64,000 nt of DNA from Tepidibacter hydrothermalis (GTDB lineage Bacteria > Bacillota > Clostridia > Peptostreptococcales > Peptostreptococcaceae): the NCBI RefSeq assembly GCF_029542625.1, contig NZ_CP120733.1:930001-994000 (forward strand). The letters are read 5' to 3'. A program made the translations under genes and the position numbers. The notes below the pieces were generated by a model. It was not told the DNA's origin. It did not search any database and was given only the letters and a program-made list of their open reading frames with translations. Shown here piece by piece: positions 39,826-48,312 of this stretch; within the stretch, counting starts at the first letter, position 1; the number at the start of each line of letters is the position of its first letter.

Positions 39826-42054
39826 ATGCATATAAATGATGCTGAGTTTTTTAAAAAGCTACGTTCTACCTTCATAATAGAGGCTCATGAGCATTTAAGA
39901 ACTATTTCCTTGTCATTAATTGAATTAGAAAAAATATCTACTAAAGAAGATAAAAAAACAATTATTGAAACGATACATAGAGAATTTCATAGTTTGAAAG
40001 GTGCATCAAGAGCAGTGAGTATGAAAGATATCGAAAATCTTTGTCATATTTCTGAAAATATATTCTCTAAAATAAAAAAAGAAACATTAGAATTAAGTGA
40101 GCAAATGTTTGATGTTTTTAATGAATCTATTGATACTATAGAAGATATTCTTTCTTTAAATGAAGATGAAATTAAAGATATTTCACTGATTATGGGTGAA
40201 CTGAAAAAAATAGAATGTGGAAGGTTACAAAAAAGTGATTCAATAAAATCTAAGGATGTGCATGAAGAAGATATAAAAAAGGACATAAATGTAAATTACA
40301 AAGAAGTACAGCGAGAAACAGTTGATCTTATAAAAAACTCTGAAGATATACAAATTAAAGAAGATATAAAAATACAAAATAACAATACTCTCAAAGCTCC
40401 TGAAGATAGGACAAATGAAGTTGTTAGAGTTTCTAAATCTAAATTGGATTCTTTATTACTTCAGGGAGAAGAAATGATTTATGCAAAACTTTCTTCTATT
40501 CAAAGGGCTAAGGAGATTAAAGAAGTTAAGGAATTACTTGATTTATACAAGAAGGAAAATGATTATACATTTATTGAAATGCTGGAAACTAATATAGATA
40601 ATTTGCTAAAATCTGCTGAAAATGAGGCAAAAACAATAGAAACGATGACAGACACTTTTATAGAAGATATAAAAAACATCATGCTGCTTCCATTTTCATC
40701 TATAATAGAAATATTTCCTAAGATGGTTAGGGATTTGTCTAGATATATGGGAAAGGAAATTGAATTTATAAGTAAGGGTACAGAAATAGAAATTGATAGA
40801 AGAATTTTAGAAGAAATGAAAGATCCTCTTATGCATATTATCAGAAATTGTATTGATCATGGTATTGAAAAATCTTCTAAAGGAACAATAAGTTTGAATA
40901 TTGTACAGGTGAGTAGTGATACAGTTAAAATTGAAATTTCGGATAATGGATCGGGAATAGATATTGAGAAATTAAAACAAAAAGCAATTAAAAATAGTGT
41001 TTTGACACAAGGTCAAGTTAATACTATTGATGATGAAAGTGCACAAATGCTTATTTTCAAATCAGGACTTTCTACTAGTGATATAATTACAGATATATCA
41101 GGGAGAGGATTAGGACTTGCTATTGTACATGAAAAAGTACAAAAGCTTGAAGGAACAATAAGTGTAAAAAGTAAAAAAGAAAAGGGAACTACATTTACTA
41201 TTATGCTACCTATAACCATTTCAACTAATAGAGGAATAATTGTAAGGGTAGAGAAACAAGATTTTGTAATACCAACTGGAAAAGTTGAGAAGGTTATGAG
41301 GGTTAAAAAAGATGAAGTTAAAATAATGGAAAATAGAGCGACTATACTATTAGATGGATATATTATCCCTATTGTTAGGCTAAAGGATATTTTAGAACTA
41401 AAGGATAAAAAAATAGAAGAAACCTCTAGCGATGTTATCTCGATTTTAGTGGTAAATGATATGGAAAATAAGATTGCTTTAAGTGTGGATGAGATAATAA
41501 TAGAGCAGGAAGTACTTGTGAAAAAGTTTAATAAACAATTAAAAAAAGTTAGAAATATTGCAGGAGCAACTATTTTAGGATCAGGAGATGTTGTACCTAT
41601 ATTAGCTGTACAGGATTTAATAAAATCATCACTTAAGAATGGTAATAAATCTTTAAATATTATTGGTGACAGGGAAAAAGAAGTTACGCAAAACAAAATG
41701 ATTCTTGTAGTAGAAGATTCAATTACATCAAGAACTCTTTTGAAAAATATTTTAGAAAGCCATGGATATAGTGTGAAAACTGCAGTTGATGGTCTTCGAG
41801 GCTGGAAATTAATAAAATCTGAGAAATTTGATCTTGTAATAACAGATGTAGAAATGCCTCAAATGGATGGATTTGAGTTGACATCAAATATTAGAAATGA
41901 TAATGAAATTTCTGAAACACCTGTTATTCTTGTAACTTCACTTGAATCAAGAGAAGACAAGGAGAGAGGTATAGATGTTGGAGCTAGTGCGTATATTGTA
42001 AAAAGTGATTTCAGACAAAATAATTTATTGGAAACTATAAAAAGGCTAATATAA
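39826..42054 (+). CDS. Hybrid histidine kinase CheA-REC (WspE-like)
   Basis: A 742-aa kinase. Hpt domain with phospho-His55 in FHSLKGASR; a charged linker (about 125-200); dimerisation helices; an ATPase domain with N box HIIRNCIDHGIE (about 337-348), ISDNGSGID and GRGLGLAIVHEKV; a CheW-like domain (about 465-600); and a C-terminal receiver with Asp674 in VITDVEMPQMDG. No CheY-binding P2 domain is obvious. CheA fused to a receiver is the WspE layout. An in-frame TTG at 39787 lies inside the hairpin; the ATG at 39826 follows AGAGAGGA. Confidence 0.9.
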   Translation: MHINDAEFFKKLRSTFIIEAHEHLRTISLSLIELEKISTKEDKKTIIETIHREFHSLKGASRAVSMKDIENLCHISENIFSKIKKETLELSEQMFDVFNESIDTIEDILSLNEDEIKDISLIMGELKKIECGRLQKSDSIKSKDVHEEDIKKDINVNYKEVQRETVDLIKNSEDIQIKEDIKIQNNNTLKAPEDRTNEVVRVSKSKLDSLLLQGEEMIYAKLSSIQRAKEIKEVKELLDLYKKENDYTFIEMLETNIDNLLKSAENEAKTIETMTDTFIEDIKNIMLLPFSSIIEIFPKMVRDLSRYMGKEIEFISKGTEIEIDRRILEEMKDPLMHIIRNCIDHGIEKSSKGTISLNIVQVSSDTVKIEISDNGSGIDIEKLKQKAIKNSVLTQGQVNTIDDESAQMLIFKSGLSTSDIITDISGRGLGLAIVHEKVQKLEGTISVKSKKEKGTTFTIMLPITISTNRGIIVRVEKQDFVIPTGKVEKVMRVKKDEVKIMENRATILLDGYIIPIVRLKDILELKDKKIEETSSDVISILVVNDMENKIALSVDEIIIEQEVLVKKFNKQLKKVRNIAGATILGSGDVVPILAVQDLIKSSLKNGNKSLNIIGDREKEVTQNKMILVVEDSITSRTLLKNILESHGYSVKTAVDGLRGWKLIKSEKFDLVITDVEMPQMDGFELTSNIRNDNEISETPVILVTSLESREDKERGIDVGASAYIVKSDFRQNNLLETIKRLI

Positions 42055-42085
42055 AGCTAAAAAATCTATACAGGAGTGTAAAAAA

Positions 42086-43117
42086 ATGATTAAAGTACTT
42101 GTAGTTGAAGATTCTCCTACTATTCAAGAGTTGATAACCTACATATTAAATTCTGATGAGAAAATTGAAGTGATTGGAGTAGTTAACAATGGAGAAAAAG
42201 CAATTAAATTTATAAACCAAAATAAGCCTGATATAATAACTATGGATATAAGCATGCCTATAATGGATGGATTTGAGGCAACGAGAAGGATAATGGAAAC
42301 AAATCCTATACCCATTATAGTAATAAGTGGATTGTTTGATTCAGATGATATAGATAGGACTTTTAAGGCTATTGAGGCTGGCGCTGTTTCAGTTATAGAA
42401 AAACCACAAGGAATTGATCATAACGATTTTTATAAAATATCACAAAATATAACGGATACGGTTAAATTAATGTCAGAAGTTAAAGTCGTAAAGCGTAAAG
42501 CGCATTATAAAAATACTAAACTGAATTTATCAAGGGCTAGTAAGCCAAAAGATGTATTCTATGACTTGAAAATAGCAGCTATAGGGGTATCTACAGGTGG
42601 TCCTCCTGTCCTTCAATCTTTATTCTCAAAACTTCCATCTGATATCAAAATTCCGATACTTGTAGTACAACATATATCTCCTGGTTTCTTAAATGGACTT
42701 ATTGATTGGCTTTCTAAATTTACAGAGTATCCTATTCATATAGCTTCACAGGGAGAAAAGGCATTGCCTGGACATATTTATTTTGCACCAGATGGATTTC
42801 ATATGGGAATTAGAAATAATGCACAAATATTTTTAAACAAAGGTGAAAAAGAAAATGGATTAAGACCGTCTGTTTCATATTTATTTAGATCTGTTGCAAA
42901 GTATTATGGTAAAAATTCAATGGCGATTCTTCTTACAGGTATGGGAAAAGATGGAGCACAAGAATTAAAGTTGTTGAAAGATAAAGACGCAATTACGGTA
43001 GCGCAGGATAAGAAAACTTGTGTAGTTTATGGTATGCCAGGAGAAGCTATAAAGCTTGATGCAGCTAAATATATCCTTTCACCTGAAAAAATTGCAGAAC
43101 TATTTACTAAAATATAG
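42086..43117 (+). CDS. Protein-glutamate methylesterase CheB (WspF-like)
   Basis: A 343-aa response regulator-esterase. The receiver domain has Asp54 in ITMDISMPIMDGFE. The methylesterase domain holds the catalytic Ser169 (GVSTGGPP), His196 (VVQHISPG) and Asp289 (GMGKDGAQ). It removes receptor methyl groups and gives adaptation feedback together with the CheR-TPR protein. All catalytic residues are intact. CAGGAG site, 31 bases after cheA. Confidence 0.93.
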   Translation: MIKVLVVEDSPTIQELITYILNSDEKIEVIGVVNNGEKAIKFINQNKPDIITMDISMPIMDGFEATRRIMETNPIPIIVISGLFDSDDIDRTFKAIEAGAVSVIEKPQGIDHNDFYKISQNITDTVKLMSEVKVVKRKAHYKNTKLNLSRASKPKDVFYDLKIAAIGVSTGGPPVLQSLFSKLPSDIKIPILVVQHISPGFLNGLIDWLSKFTEYPIHIASQGEKALPGHIYFAPDGFHMGIRNNAQIFLNKGEKENGLRPSVSYLFRSVAKYYGKNSMAILLTGMGKDGAQELKLLKDKDAITVAQDKKTCVVYGMPGEAIKLDAAKYILSPEKIAELFTKI

Positions 43118-43167
43118 ATTTAAAGCATAGTAGCAGCTATTAATATACAGGGAGGGGAATAATATAA

Positions 43168-44532
43168 ATGAATAAAGAAATACAAATTTTGGTTGTTGAA
43201 GATAGTTTAACTCAAGCTGAACAACTAAAGTTTATTCTTGAGAAAAAAAATTACAAAGTCATAATTGCGAATGATGGAGTTCAAGCTTTAGAATATATTA
43301 ATAAATTTATGCCTGATTTAGTAGTAACAGATATACTTATGCCTCATATGGATGGGTATAAGTTATGTCAAAAAATCAAAGAAGATGATAAACTCAACCA
43401 TATTCCAGTCATTTTACTTACATCACTTTCAGATCCCATAGATGTTATAAAAGGACTGAAGGTTAAGGCAGACAACTTTATAACAAAACCATACAATGAA
43501 AAATTTCTTCTTTCTCGAATTCAGCATATGCTAATTAATGTAGAGTTAAGAAAAAATAAGATTGGGGAAATGGGTATTGAAGTGTTTTTTGCAGGAGAAA
43601 AGCATTTTATTAATTCAGAAAGAATACAAATAATAGATCTTTTACTTTCAACATTTGAAAATGCAGTACAAAAAAGTAAAGAACTTGAGAATGCAAATGA
43701 TGAATTAAAAAAAGCATTTGAAACTATTAGAAAGCTTGAAAAAAATTACAGAGGAATTTTAGAAAGTAATACAGATGCTCTGGTAGTAATTAATCATGAT
43801 AAAAAAATATTATATCTTAATCCAGCAGCAAATAAACTGTTCGGTGAGAATTATGAGAAATTAATATTTGATATTTTAGATTTTGATGAAATTGAAAATG
43901 GAATTAAAGAAATTACAATAAATAATATAGATGGTAACCAAATTATTGGAGAGGTATGTATTTCAGAAACAGATTGGGAAGGTAAGGAAGCATATCTTTT
44001 ATCTATTAGAGATATTACTGAAAAAGTACGTCTTCGTGAAAAATTAAAAATTCAATCTCTTACAGATGAACTTACATCATTATATAATAGAAGAGGTTTT
44101 TTTAGCATAGTTGAACATAAAATTAAATTTGCAAAACGCAATAAAAAAGGAATGGTATTATTTTTTATTGATATTGATGGTATGAAGTATATTAACGATA
44201 ATTTATCTCATAATCAAGGAGATTGTGCATTAATTGGTGCTGCAAATATTTTAAAAGATACCTTTAATGAAAATGATGTACTAGCAAGAATCGGTGGAGA
44301 TGAATTTGCAGTTTTATGTATGGATGTATGTGAAGAACATGGAGAAAAACTAATAGATAAACTTTTAAAGAGACAAATGGAATTTAATGATAACAATAAT
44401 TATCTATTTAATATATCTATTAGTATAGGATATGCATATTTTGATCCTGAGAATCCAATTAATATTAAGGAATTAATGGTTAAAGCTGACAAATTGATGT
44501 ATGAACATAAAAAAAGAAAACGTAATACTTAA
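43168..44532 (+). CDS. REC-PAS-GGDEF diguanylate cyclase (WspR-like output)
   Basis: A 454-aa protein. The receiver domain (about 5-125) has Asp55 in VTDILMPHMDGY. A coiled-coil region (about 165-200) and a PAS domain (about 197-285, ILESNTDALVVINHDKKILYLNPAANKLFG) follow. The GGDEF domain (about 295-450) has intact catalytic motif RIGGDEFAVLC (GGDEF at about 376-380). It makes cyclic-di-GMP when phosphorylated, by analogy with WspR. The inhibitory I-site RxxD is not conserved: the aligned positions read NEND. Last gene of the operon. Confidence 0.9.
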   Translation: MNKEIQILVVEDSLTQAEQLKFILEKKNYKVIIANDGVQALEYINKFMPDLVVTDILMPHMDGYKLCQKIKEDDKLNHIPVILLTSLSDPIDVIKGLKVKADNFITKPYNEKFLLSRIQHMLINVELRKNKIGEMGIEVFFAGEKHFINSERIQIIDLLLSTFENAVQKSKELENANDELKKAFETIRKLEKNYRGILESNTDALVVINHDKKILYLNPAANKLFGENYEKLIFDILDFDEIENGIKEITINNIDGNQIIGEVCISETDWEGKEAYLLSIRDITEKVRLREKLKIQSLTDELTSLYNRRGFFSIVEHKIKFAKRNKKGMVLFFIDIDGMKYINDNLSHNQGDCALIGAANILKDTFNENDVLARIGGDEFAVLCMDVCEEHGEKLIDKLLKRQMEFNDNNNYLFNISISIGYAYFDPENPINIKELMVKADKLMYEHKKRKRNT

Positions 44533-44648
44533 GAAGTGAAAGATTCTAAATAATTAACCGTACTATAAATGGACTGCCCCCTGTCAAGTAGACAGTGGAA
44601 ATAATTAAAAACGTATAGCGTCAATCATTCAATTGATTGGCGCTATAT

Positions 44649-45569
44649 TTATGCAACTGATTCAGCCAAATAATTACGATACTCTAATGGTGTCATGCAT
44701 TTTAAGCGTTTTTGATAACGATTTTTGTTGTAGTAATCTATATACTCTTCTATTGCACACTTAAGATTTTCATAATCAGCAAACTTTTGAAGATGATACA
44801 TTTCGGATTTTAATATTCCCCAGAACCCTTCCATAGGGCCATTATCTATACAACGTCCTACACGAGACATACTTTGAGCCATTCCAGCTTGATCAAGTTT
44901 CTTTTTGAATACTTTGTTGGTGTACTGAAAACCACGATCACTATGGAAAATAGGTTTTGCATTAGGATGATTTTTAATAGCTATATCAAAGGTTTCAAAT
45001 ACAAGAGCATTGTTATTTGATTTCCCAATTACATAAGAAACAATACTTTTATCTCCAAGATCTAAAATTGCACTCAGATAGGCTTTCTTTCCTTCACCAT
45101 ATTTGAATTCAGTAACATCGGTAAGCCATTTTTCATGAATTTCATTTGTGCTAAAATCTCTATTTAGTATGTTTTCAGCTGTAATTTCAGGTGTCGATTT
45201 TATATAGTTTTTTCTTTTTCTACGACATACAGACTTCAACCCTATGCTACGCATAATACGATATATTCTTTTGTGATTGACGACCATGTTATGTTCACGA
45301 CGAATTTTAATCGTCATCTGGCGATAGCCAAGGATGCCATTTCTTTCTTCATATGCTTCTATAACAAGTTTTAAGAGATGCTCATTTTTCAATTCTCTTT
45401 GACTTTTTTCCCGGCGAAGCCATTTATAATATGCTGCTCTACTAATCTCTAAGATTTTACAAAGAGTCGTTATAGCATAGCCTTTTTCTGAAGATAGTGC
45501 CTTAATAGCAAGATATTTATTCTCATTTCTAATATTATTTAAGTTCGCCCCCCTTCGATTTCTTCCAAC
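44649..45569 (-). CDS. IS3-family transposase OrfB frame (made as OrfAB by -1 frameshift)
   Basis: The open region runs without stop from the slippery site (45569-45575) to 44649. A separate TTG start at 45392 would give only 247 aa. It contains the HTH-21-like YGYRQM-type segment (GILGYRQMTIKIRREHNMVVNHKRIYRIM) and the rve catalytic core. The DDE residues are in WLTDVTEFKYG, PIFHSDRGFQYTN and RCIDNGPMEGFWGILKSEMY. The -1 frame relation to orfA is as expected for IS150-group elements, where the fusion is the active transposase. Confidence 0.88.
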   Translation of the reverse strand, partial: VGRNRRGANLNNIRNENKYLAIKALSSEKGYAITTLCKILEISRAAYYKWLRREKSQRELKNEHLLKLVIEAYEERNGILGYRQMTIKIRREHNMVVNHKRIYRIMRSIGLKSVCRRKRKNYIKSTPEITAENILNRDFSTNEIHEKWLTDVTEFKYGEGKKAYLSAILDLGDKSIVSYVIGKSNNNALVFETFDIAIKNHPNAKPIFHSDRGFQYTNKVFKKKLDQAGMAQSMSRVGRCIDNGPMEGFWGILKSEMYHLQKFADYENLKCAIEEYIDYYNKNRYQKRLKCMTPLEYRNYLAESVA

Positions 45570-46222
45570 TTTTTTAATAGTTCATTTTCTATTTCTAAAC
45601 GTTTATTTTTAGCTTTTAATAGTTTCATCTCTGCTTTAAGTTTCTCAACTTCCGTTAGTTGATCTTCTGGCTTACATTTCCCTCTACGATCTAAAAGTCC
45701 ATCAATTCCTGATTCTTCGAATTTTATTACCCAATTGGGCACTTGTTGGTATGAAACTTGATATTTTTTTGCTGTTTTATTATAGTTCTTATCATTTTCT
45801 ATACAATATTCAACAATAGAAATTCGCTCTTTTAATGTTGTTGTTCTTCCTTTAGTCATGATTTGATTTCCTCCTACTCCCGATGATTTAATCTCTTCAT
45901 GACTATTATACTTCATAATCCAGTTTTGGAGCTGTTTCTTTGAACGTAATCCATATTTTAGGCTAATCGCCAACAAGGAATCATTTCCTGCTACATATTC
46001 TTCTATAGCTTTAATTTTTAGTTCCTTTGAATAGGAAGTATTTCTTGTCTGAGGGCATAGTCCAAATTCTCCCTTTGATTGATAAATCTTAATCCATTCT
46101 CTAACCGTAGTCTTACCAACGGATAGTTCATCACATATTTTTACAACGCTCTTTTTACCCTTTAAATAGTCTTGTACAGCTTTTATTTTTATTTCAGATA
46201 ATACATGAGATTTTCTTCCCAT
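45539..46222 (-). CDS. IS3-family transposase OrfA
   Basis: A 227-aa DNA-binding protein with two helix-turn-helix units (KSVVKICDELSVGKTTVREW and NKTAKKYQVSYQQVPNWV) and a C-terminal leucine-zipper-like coiled coil (EVEKLKAEMKLLKAKNKRLE). Near its end, TTA AAA AAG forms the slippery heptamer for the shift into orfB. It binds the terminal inverted repeats. Confidence 0.88.
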   Translation of the reverse strand: MGRKSHVLSEIKIKAVQDYLKGKKSVVKICDELSVGKTTVREWIKIYQSKGEFGLCPQTRNTSYSKELKIKAIEEYVAGNDSLLAISLKYGLRSKKQLQNWIMKYNSHEEIKSSGVGGNQIMTKGRTTTLKERISIVEYCIENDKNYNKTAKKYQVSYQQVPNWVIKFEESGIDGLLDRRGKCKPEDQLTEVEKLKAEMKLLKAKNKRLEIENELLKKLEEIEGGRT

Positions 46223-46310
46223 AATAAAACTCCCCTCATAATAAACAGTTATATTATTTTAACTGTCTACTATAAGGGGAGCATATCATAAATAATATAG
46301 TACGGTTTTT

Positions 46311-47375
46311 TTAAAAAGAGAATTTATCGTTGTCTAAATAAATTTTTTTATTAGGAAGTACTAATTTATTAAATAATATAGCTATAAAAGCCCCTATAAA
46401 AACGTATAGGACTCTATATATTGTAGCTGTTATAGACGATAATGAAATTATAGAACAAGATAATGTAACATAGGTAGAGAATACAAATGATTCGGTTTGA
46501 CGGTTATGAGGAAGATAAGCAAATGTTAGTAAAATACTAAATGATGCAAGTATCATAAAAGTAAATGTATCTTTTATTAAAAAAGAACTAATTAAAAATA
46601 TAAATGCACCTATAACGGTTCCTTTAATTCTATTAAAGGCTCTAGCATTATTTTCACTACATATAGGAACTAAAGTACAGCAAGAAGATATAGATATCCA
46701 ATACCATTTTGGTAAATTTAAGTATTTAAAAAAAACAAATGAAAAAACTGTAGCAATAGATAATCTAAATGCAAATCTTGATATAAACGAATCTAAATTT
46801 AAACCATTTCTTAATTTTGTATAATTAGATTTTAAGCTTATAAAAAAATATTCTTTAAAATCAATAATATCTACATCTATATTTTTATGATTTTTAGAAA
46901 AAATAACTTCTTCAAATACATACCCTATAATTAAGGCTATAAAAATAGATAATAAATAGAAATTAAGAATATCTAAGTTTATATTAAGAATTTGCATAAA
47001 AATAAATAAAAAATAATAAAACATATATCCATTAATATTAGTTTCGTTAGTAAGTACACATACTACAACAAATGGAACTAATAGATTAAATAGTAAAGAT
47101 AGAAATAAATTAGTAGTTGCTAAATAACCTAAGAATGTAATTGAAATGATATTCAAATAAATATAAGCAATTTTAGATAAAGGTCTGATTTTAATATTTC
47201 TATTAGGTATAGTAAAGTATAAGAAAGATATTATAGCACTTAATAATCCAAAATTTAATCCAAATAGATATCCATTAAAAGTTAATGAAAGTAAGAATAT
47301 AAAAGTATATCTAAATCCAAACTTAAAATCAAGCTTATCAAATTGTAAGTTTAATTTATTGTTAATAAACTGCAT
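46311..47375 (-). CDS. FUSC-family (aromatic acid exporter-like) membrane protein
   Basis: A 354-aa protein with two blocks of membrane helices, each about five to six, separated by a cytoplasmic segment (about 170-205). The second block has NARAFNRIKGTVIGAFIF, the RxxGTxxG signature of FUSC/YccS/ArAE transporters. Relatives export aromatic acids or drugs. The longer frame from 47420 is not supported: AGGAG lies eight bases before the ATG at 47375. It is divergent from a TetR gene and probably controlled by it. Its stop adjoins the split terminator. Confidence 0.75.
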   Translation of the reverse strand: MQFINNKLNLQFDKLDFKFGFRYTFIFLLSLTFNGYLFGLNFGLLSAIISFLYFTIPNRNIKIRPLSKIAYIYLNIISITFLGYLATTNLFLSLLFNLLVPFVVVCVLTNETNINGYMFYYFLFIFMQILNINLDILNFYLLSIFIALIIGYVFEEVIFSKNHKNIDVDIIDFKEYFFISLKSNYTKLRNGLNLDSFISRFAFRLSIATVFSFVFFKYLNLPKWYWISISSCCTLVPICSENNARAFNRIKGTVIGAFIFLISSFLIKDTFTFMILASFSILLTFAYLPHNRQTESFVFSTYVTLSCSIISLSSITATIYRVLYVFIGAFIAILFNKLVLPNKKIYLDNDKFSF

Positions 47376-47400
47376 ATGCAACACTCCTAGAAATAGAATG

Positions 47401-47424
47401 AAACTTGAATATATATTCAAGTTT
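47401..47424. promoter_or_regulatory. Perfect 24-bp palindrome, probable TetR operator
   Basis: Arms AAACTTGAATAT and complement, between the FUSC and tetR starts. A half-site TTCAAGTTTT recurs at 47478-47487. The size and symmetry fit a TetR-dimer operator. Confidence 0.65.
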
Positions 47425-47544
47425 TAAAAGTATTATATATAATAAAATATGTGAAGTCAATAAAAAATGAATGTTGATTCAAGTTTTACAAACTATACTA
47501 AAAACTAAAAATGTATTAAAATTAGTATAAAGGAGTGAAAATAC

Positions 47545-48147
47545 TTGAAAGATATAAAAGAGCCTATTCAAAAAAGAGCAATAGAGAAAAAGTTAAAACT
47601 TATAGAATCTGCTAAAAAAGTATTTAATGATAAAGGATATCATAATACACATATAAAAGATATAACTTTAGAAGCTGGAATTTCAACAGGTTTATTTTAC
47701 AAATATTTCAAAGATAAGAATGATATTTATATACAAGTGGTAAAGTTATTAATTGAAAAGGACATGGAAGTGGTTTTAGATTTTAAGGATAGAATGAGTA
47801 AAGAAGATAATAAAAAGCAGGTTATAAGAAGTTATATTGAAAATAGAATGGAACTAATTATATATAAAGGAATTATGGAAGAATTAGATGTTTTAATTAA
47901 AGAAAATCAGTCTATAAAGAATTTTATAAATAATGTTAAAAAAGGATATTTAAATGCAATTAAAGACATTTTATTTCAGATTTGGGATAATACAACAGAG
48001 TCAACTATACATGTTGGAGCTATGTTAATATGGCGTACCATATATAGTAATATTATAGAAATAGCCAATATGAATAATTTAGAATTGAAAAATGAATATA
48101 TAGATAATTTAACTGATTTAATATATCAATATATGAAGTTAGATTAA
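47545..48147 (+). CDS. TetR/AcrR-family regulator
   Basis: A 200-aa repressor. The N-terminal helix-turn-helix is at residues about 15-60 (IKDITLEAGISTGLFYKYFKDK), followed by an all-helical ligand domain. It starts with TTG at 47545, nine bases after AGGAG. Divergent from the FUSC transporter with a 24-bp palindrome between them, so autoregulation and control of the exporter are likely. An inverted repeat CCAATAATA (48174-48182, 48209-48217) behind it may terminate. Confidence 0.85.
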   Translation: MKDIKEPIQKRAIEKKLKLIESAKKVFNDKGYHNTHIKDITLEAGISTGLFYKYFKDKNDIYIQVVKLLIEKDMEVVLDFKDRMSKEDNKKQVIRSYIENRMELIIYKGIMEELDVLIKENQSIKNFINNVKKGYLNAIKDILFQIWDNTTESTIHVGAMLIWRTIYSNIIEIANMNNLELKNEYIDNLTDLIYQYMKLD

Positions 48148-48281
48148 TAACTATAGATATAATAAAACTAATACCAATAATATTTAATATATTTATTTGA
48201 GAAATAGGTATTATTGGTTACAATTGTGCGATTAAGCACTTACATAGAGAGTTTAATATTCATAAAATGCCATGAAAACAT

Positions 48282-48312
48282 AAAAGATGCTCTTTTAAGA
48301 GCATCTTTTATA
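48282..48312 (-). terminator. Terminator at the end of the germination permease gene
   Basis: AAAAGATGCTC (48282-48292) with 48299-48309 around TTTTAA. It overlaps the coding end and may act on both strands. Confidence 0.7.

Larger units (their letters stand above)
44570..46288 (-). mobile_element. IS3-family insertion sequence (IS150-like), apparently complete
   Basis: 1719 bp with imperfect terminal inverted repeats starting TG: left TGGACTGCCCCCTG, right (complement) TGATATGCTCCCCTT, and a shared GTAGACAGT further in. It is flanked by a 4-bp direct repeat TAAA (44566-44569 and 46289-46292), typical of IS3-family target duplication. Two minus-strand frames, orfA and orfB, are joined by an A-AAA-AAG slippery site. 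No inactivating change was seen. Confidence 0.92.
44556..46312. terminator. Bidirectional terminator split by an insertion sequence
   Basis: AACCGTACTATA (44556-44567) and its complement TATAGTACGGTT (46296-46307), followed by a T run, would form a 12-bp hairpin with a small loop if the IS and one copy of the duplicated TAAA are removed. It served the chemosensory operon and, on the other strand, the FUSC gene. Confidence 0.8.

Noticed and set aside
41013-41696. 227-codon frame opposite cheA
   Set aside because: Ser/Ile/Phe-rich antisense shadow of an AT-rich gene; the plus-strand kinase explains the region.
44570-46288. Broken transposase (two separate frames)
   Set aside because: The frames are joined by a proper A-AAA-AAG slippery site in the -1 direction with no stop in between, the normal IS3-family design.
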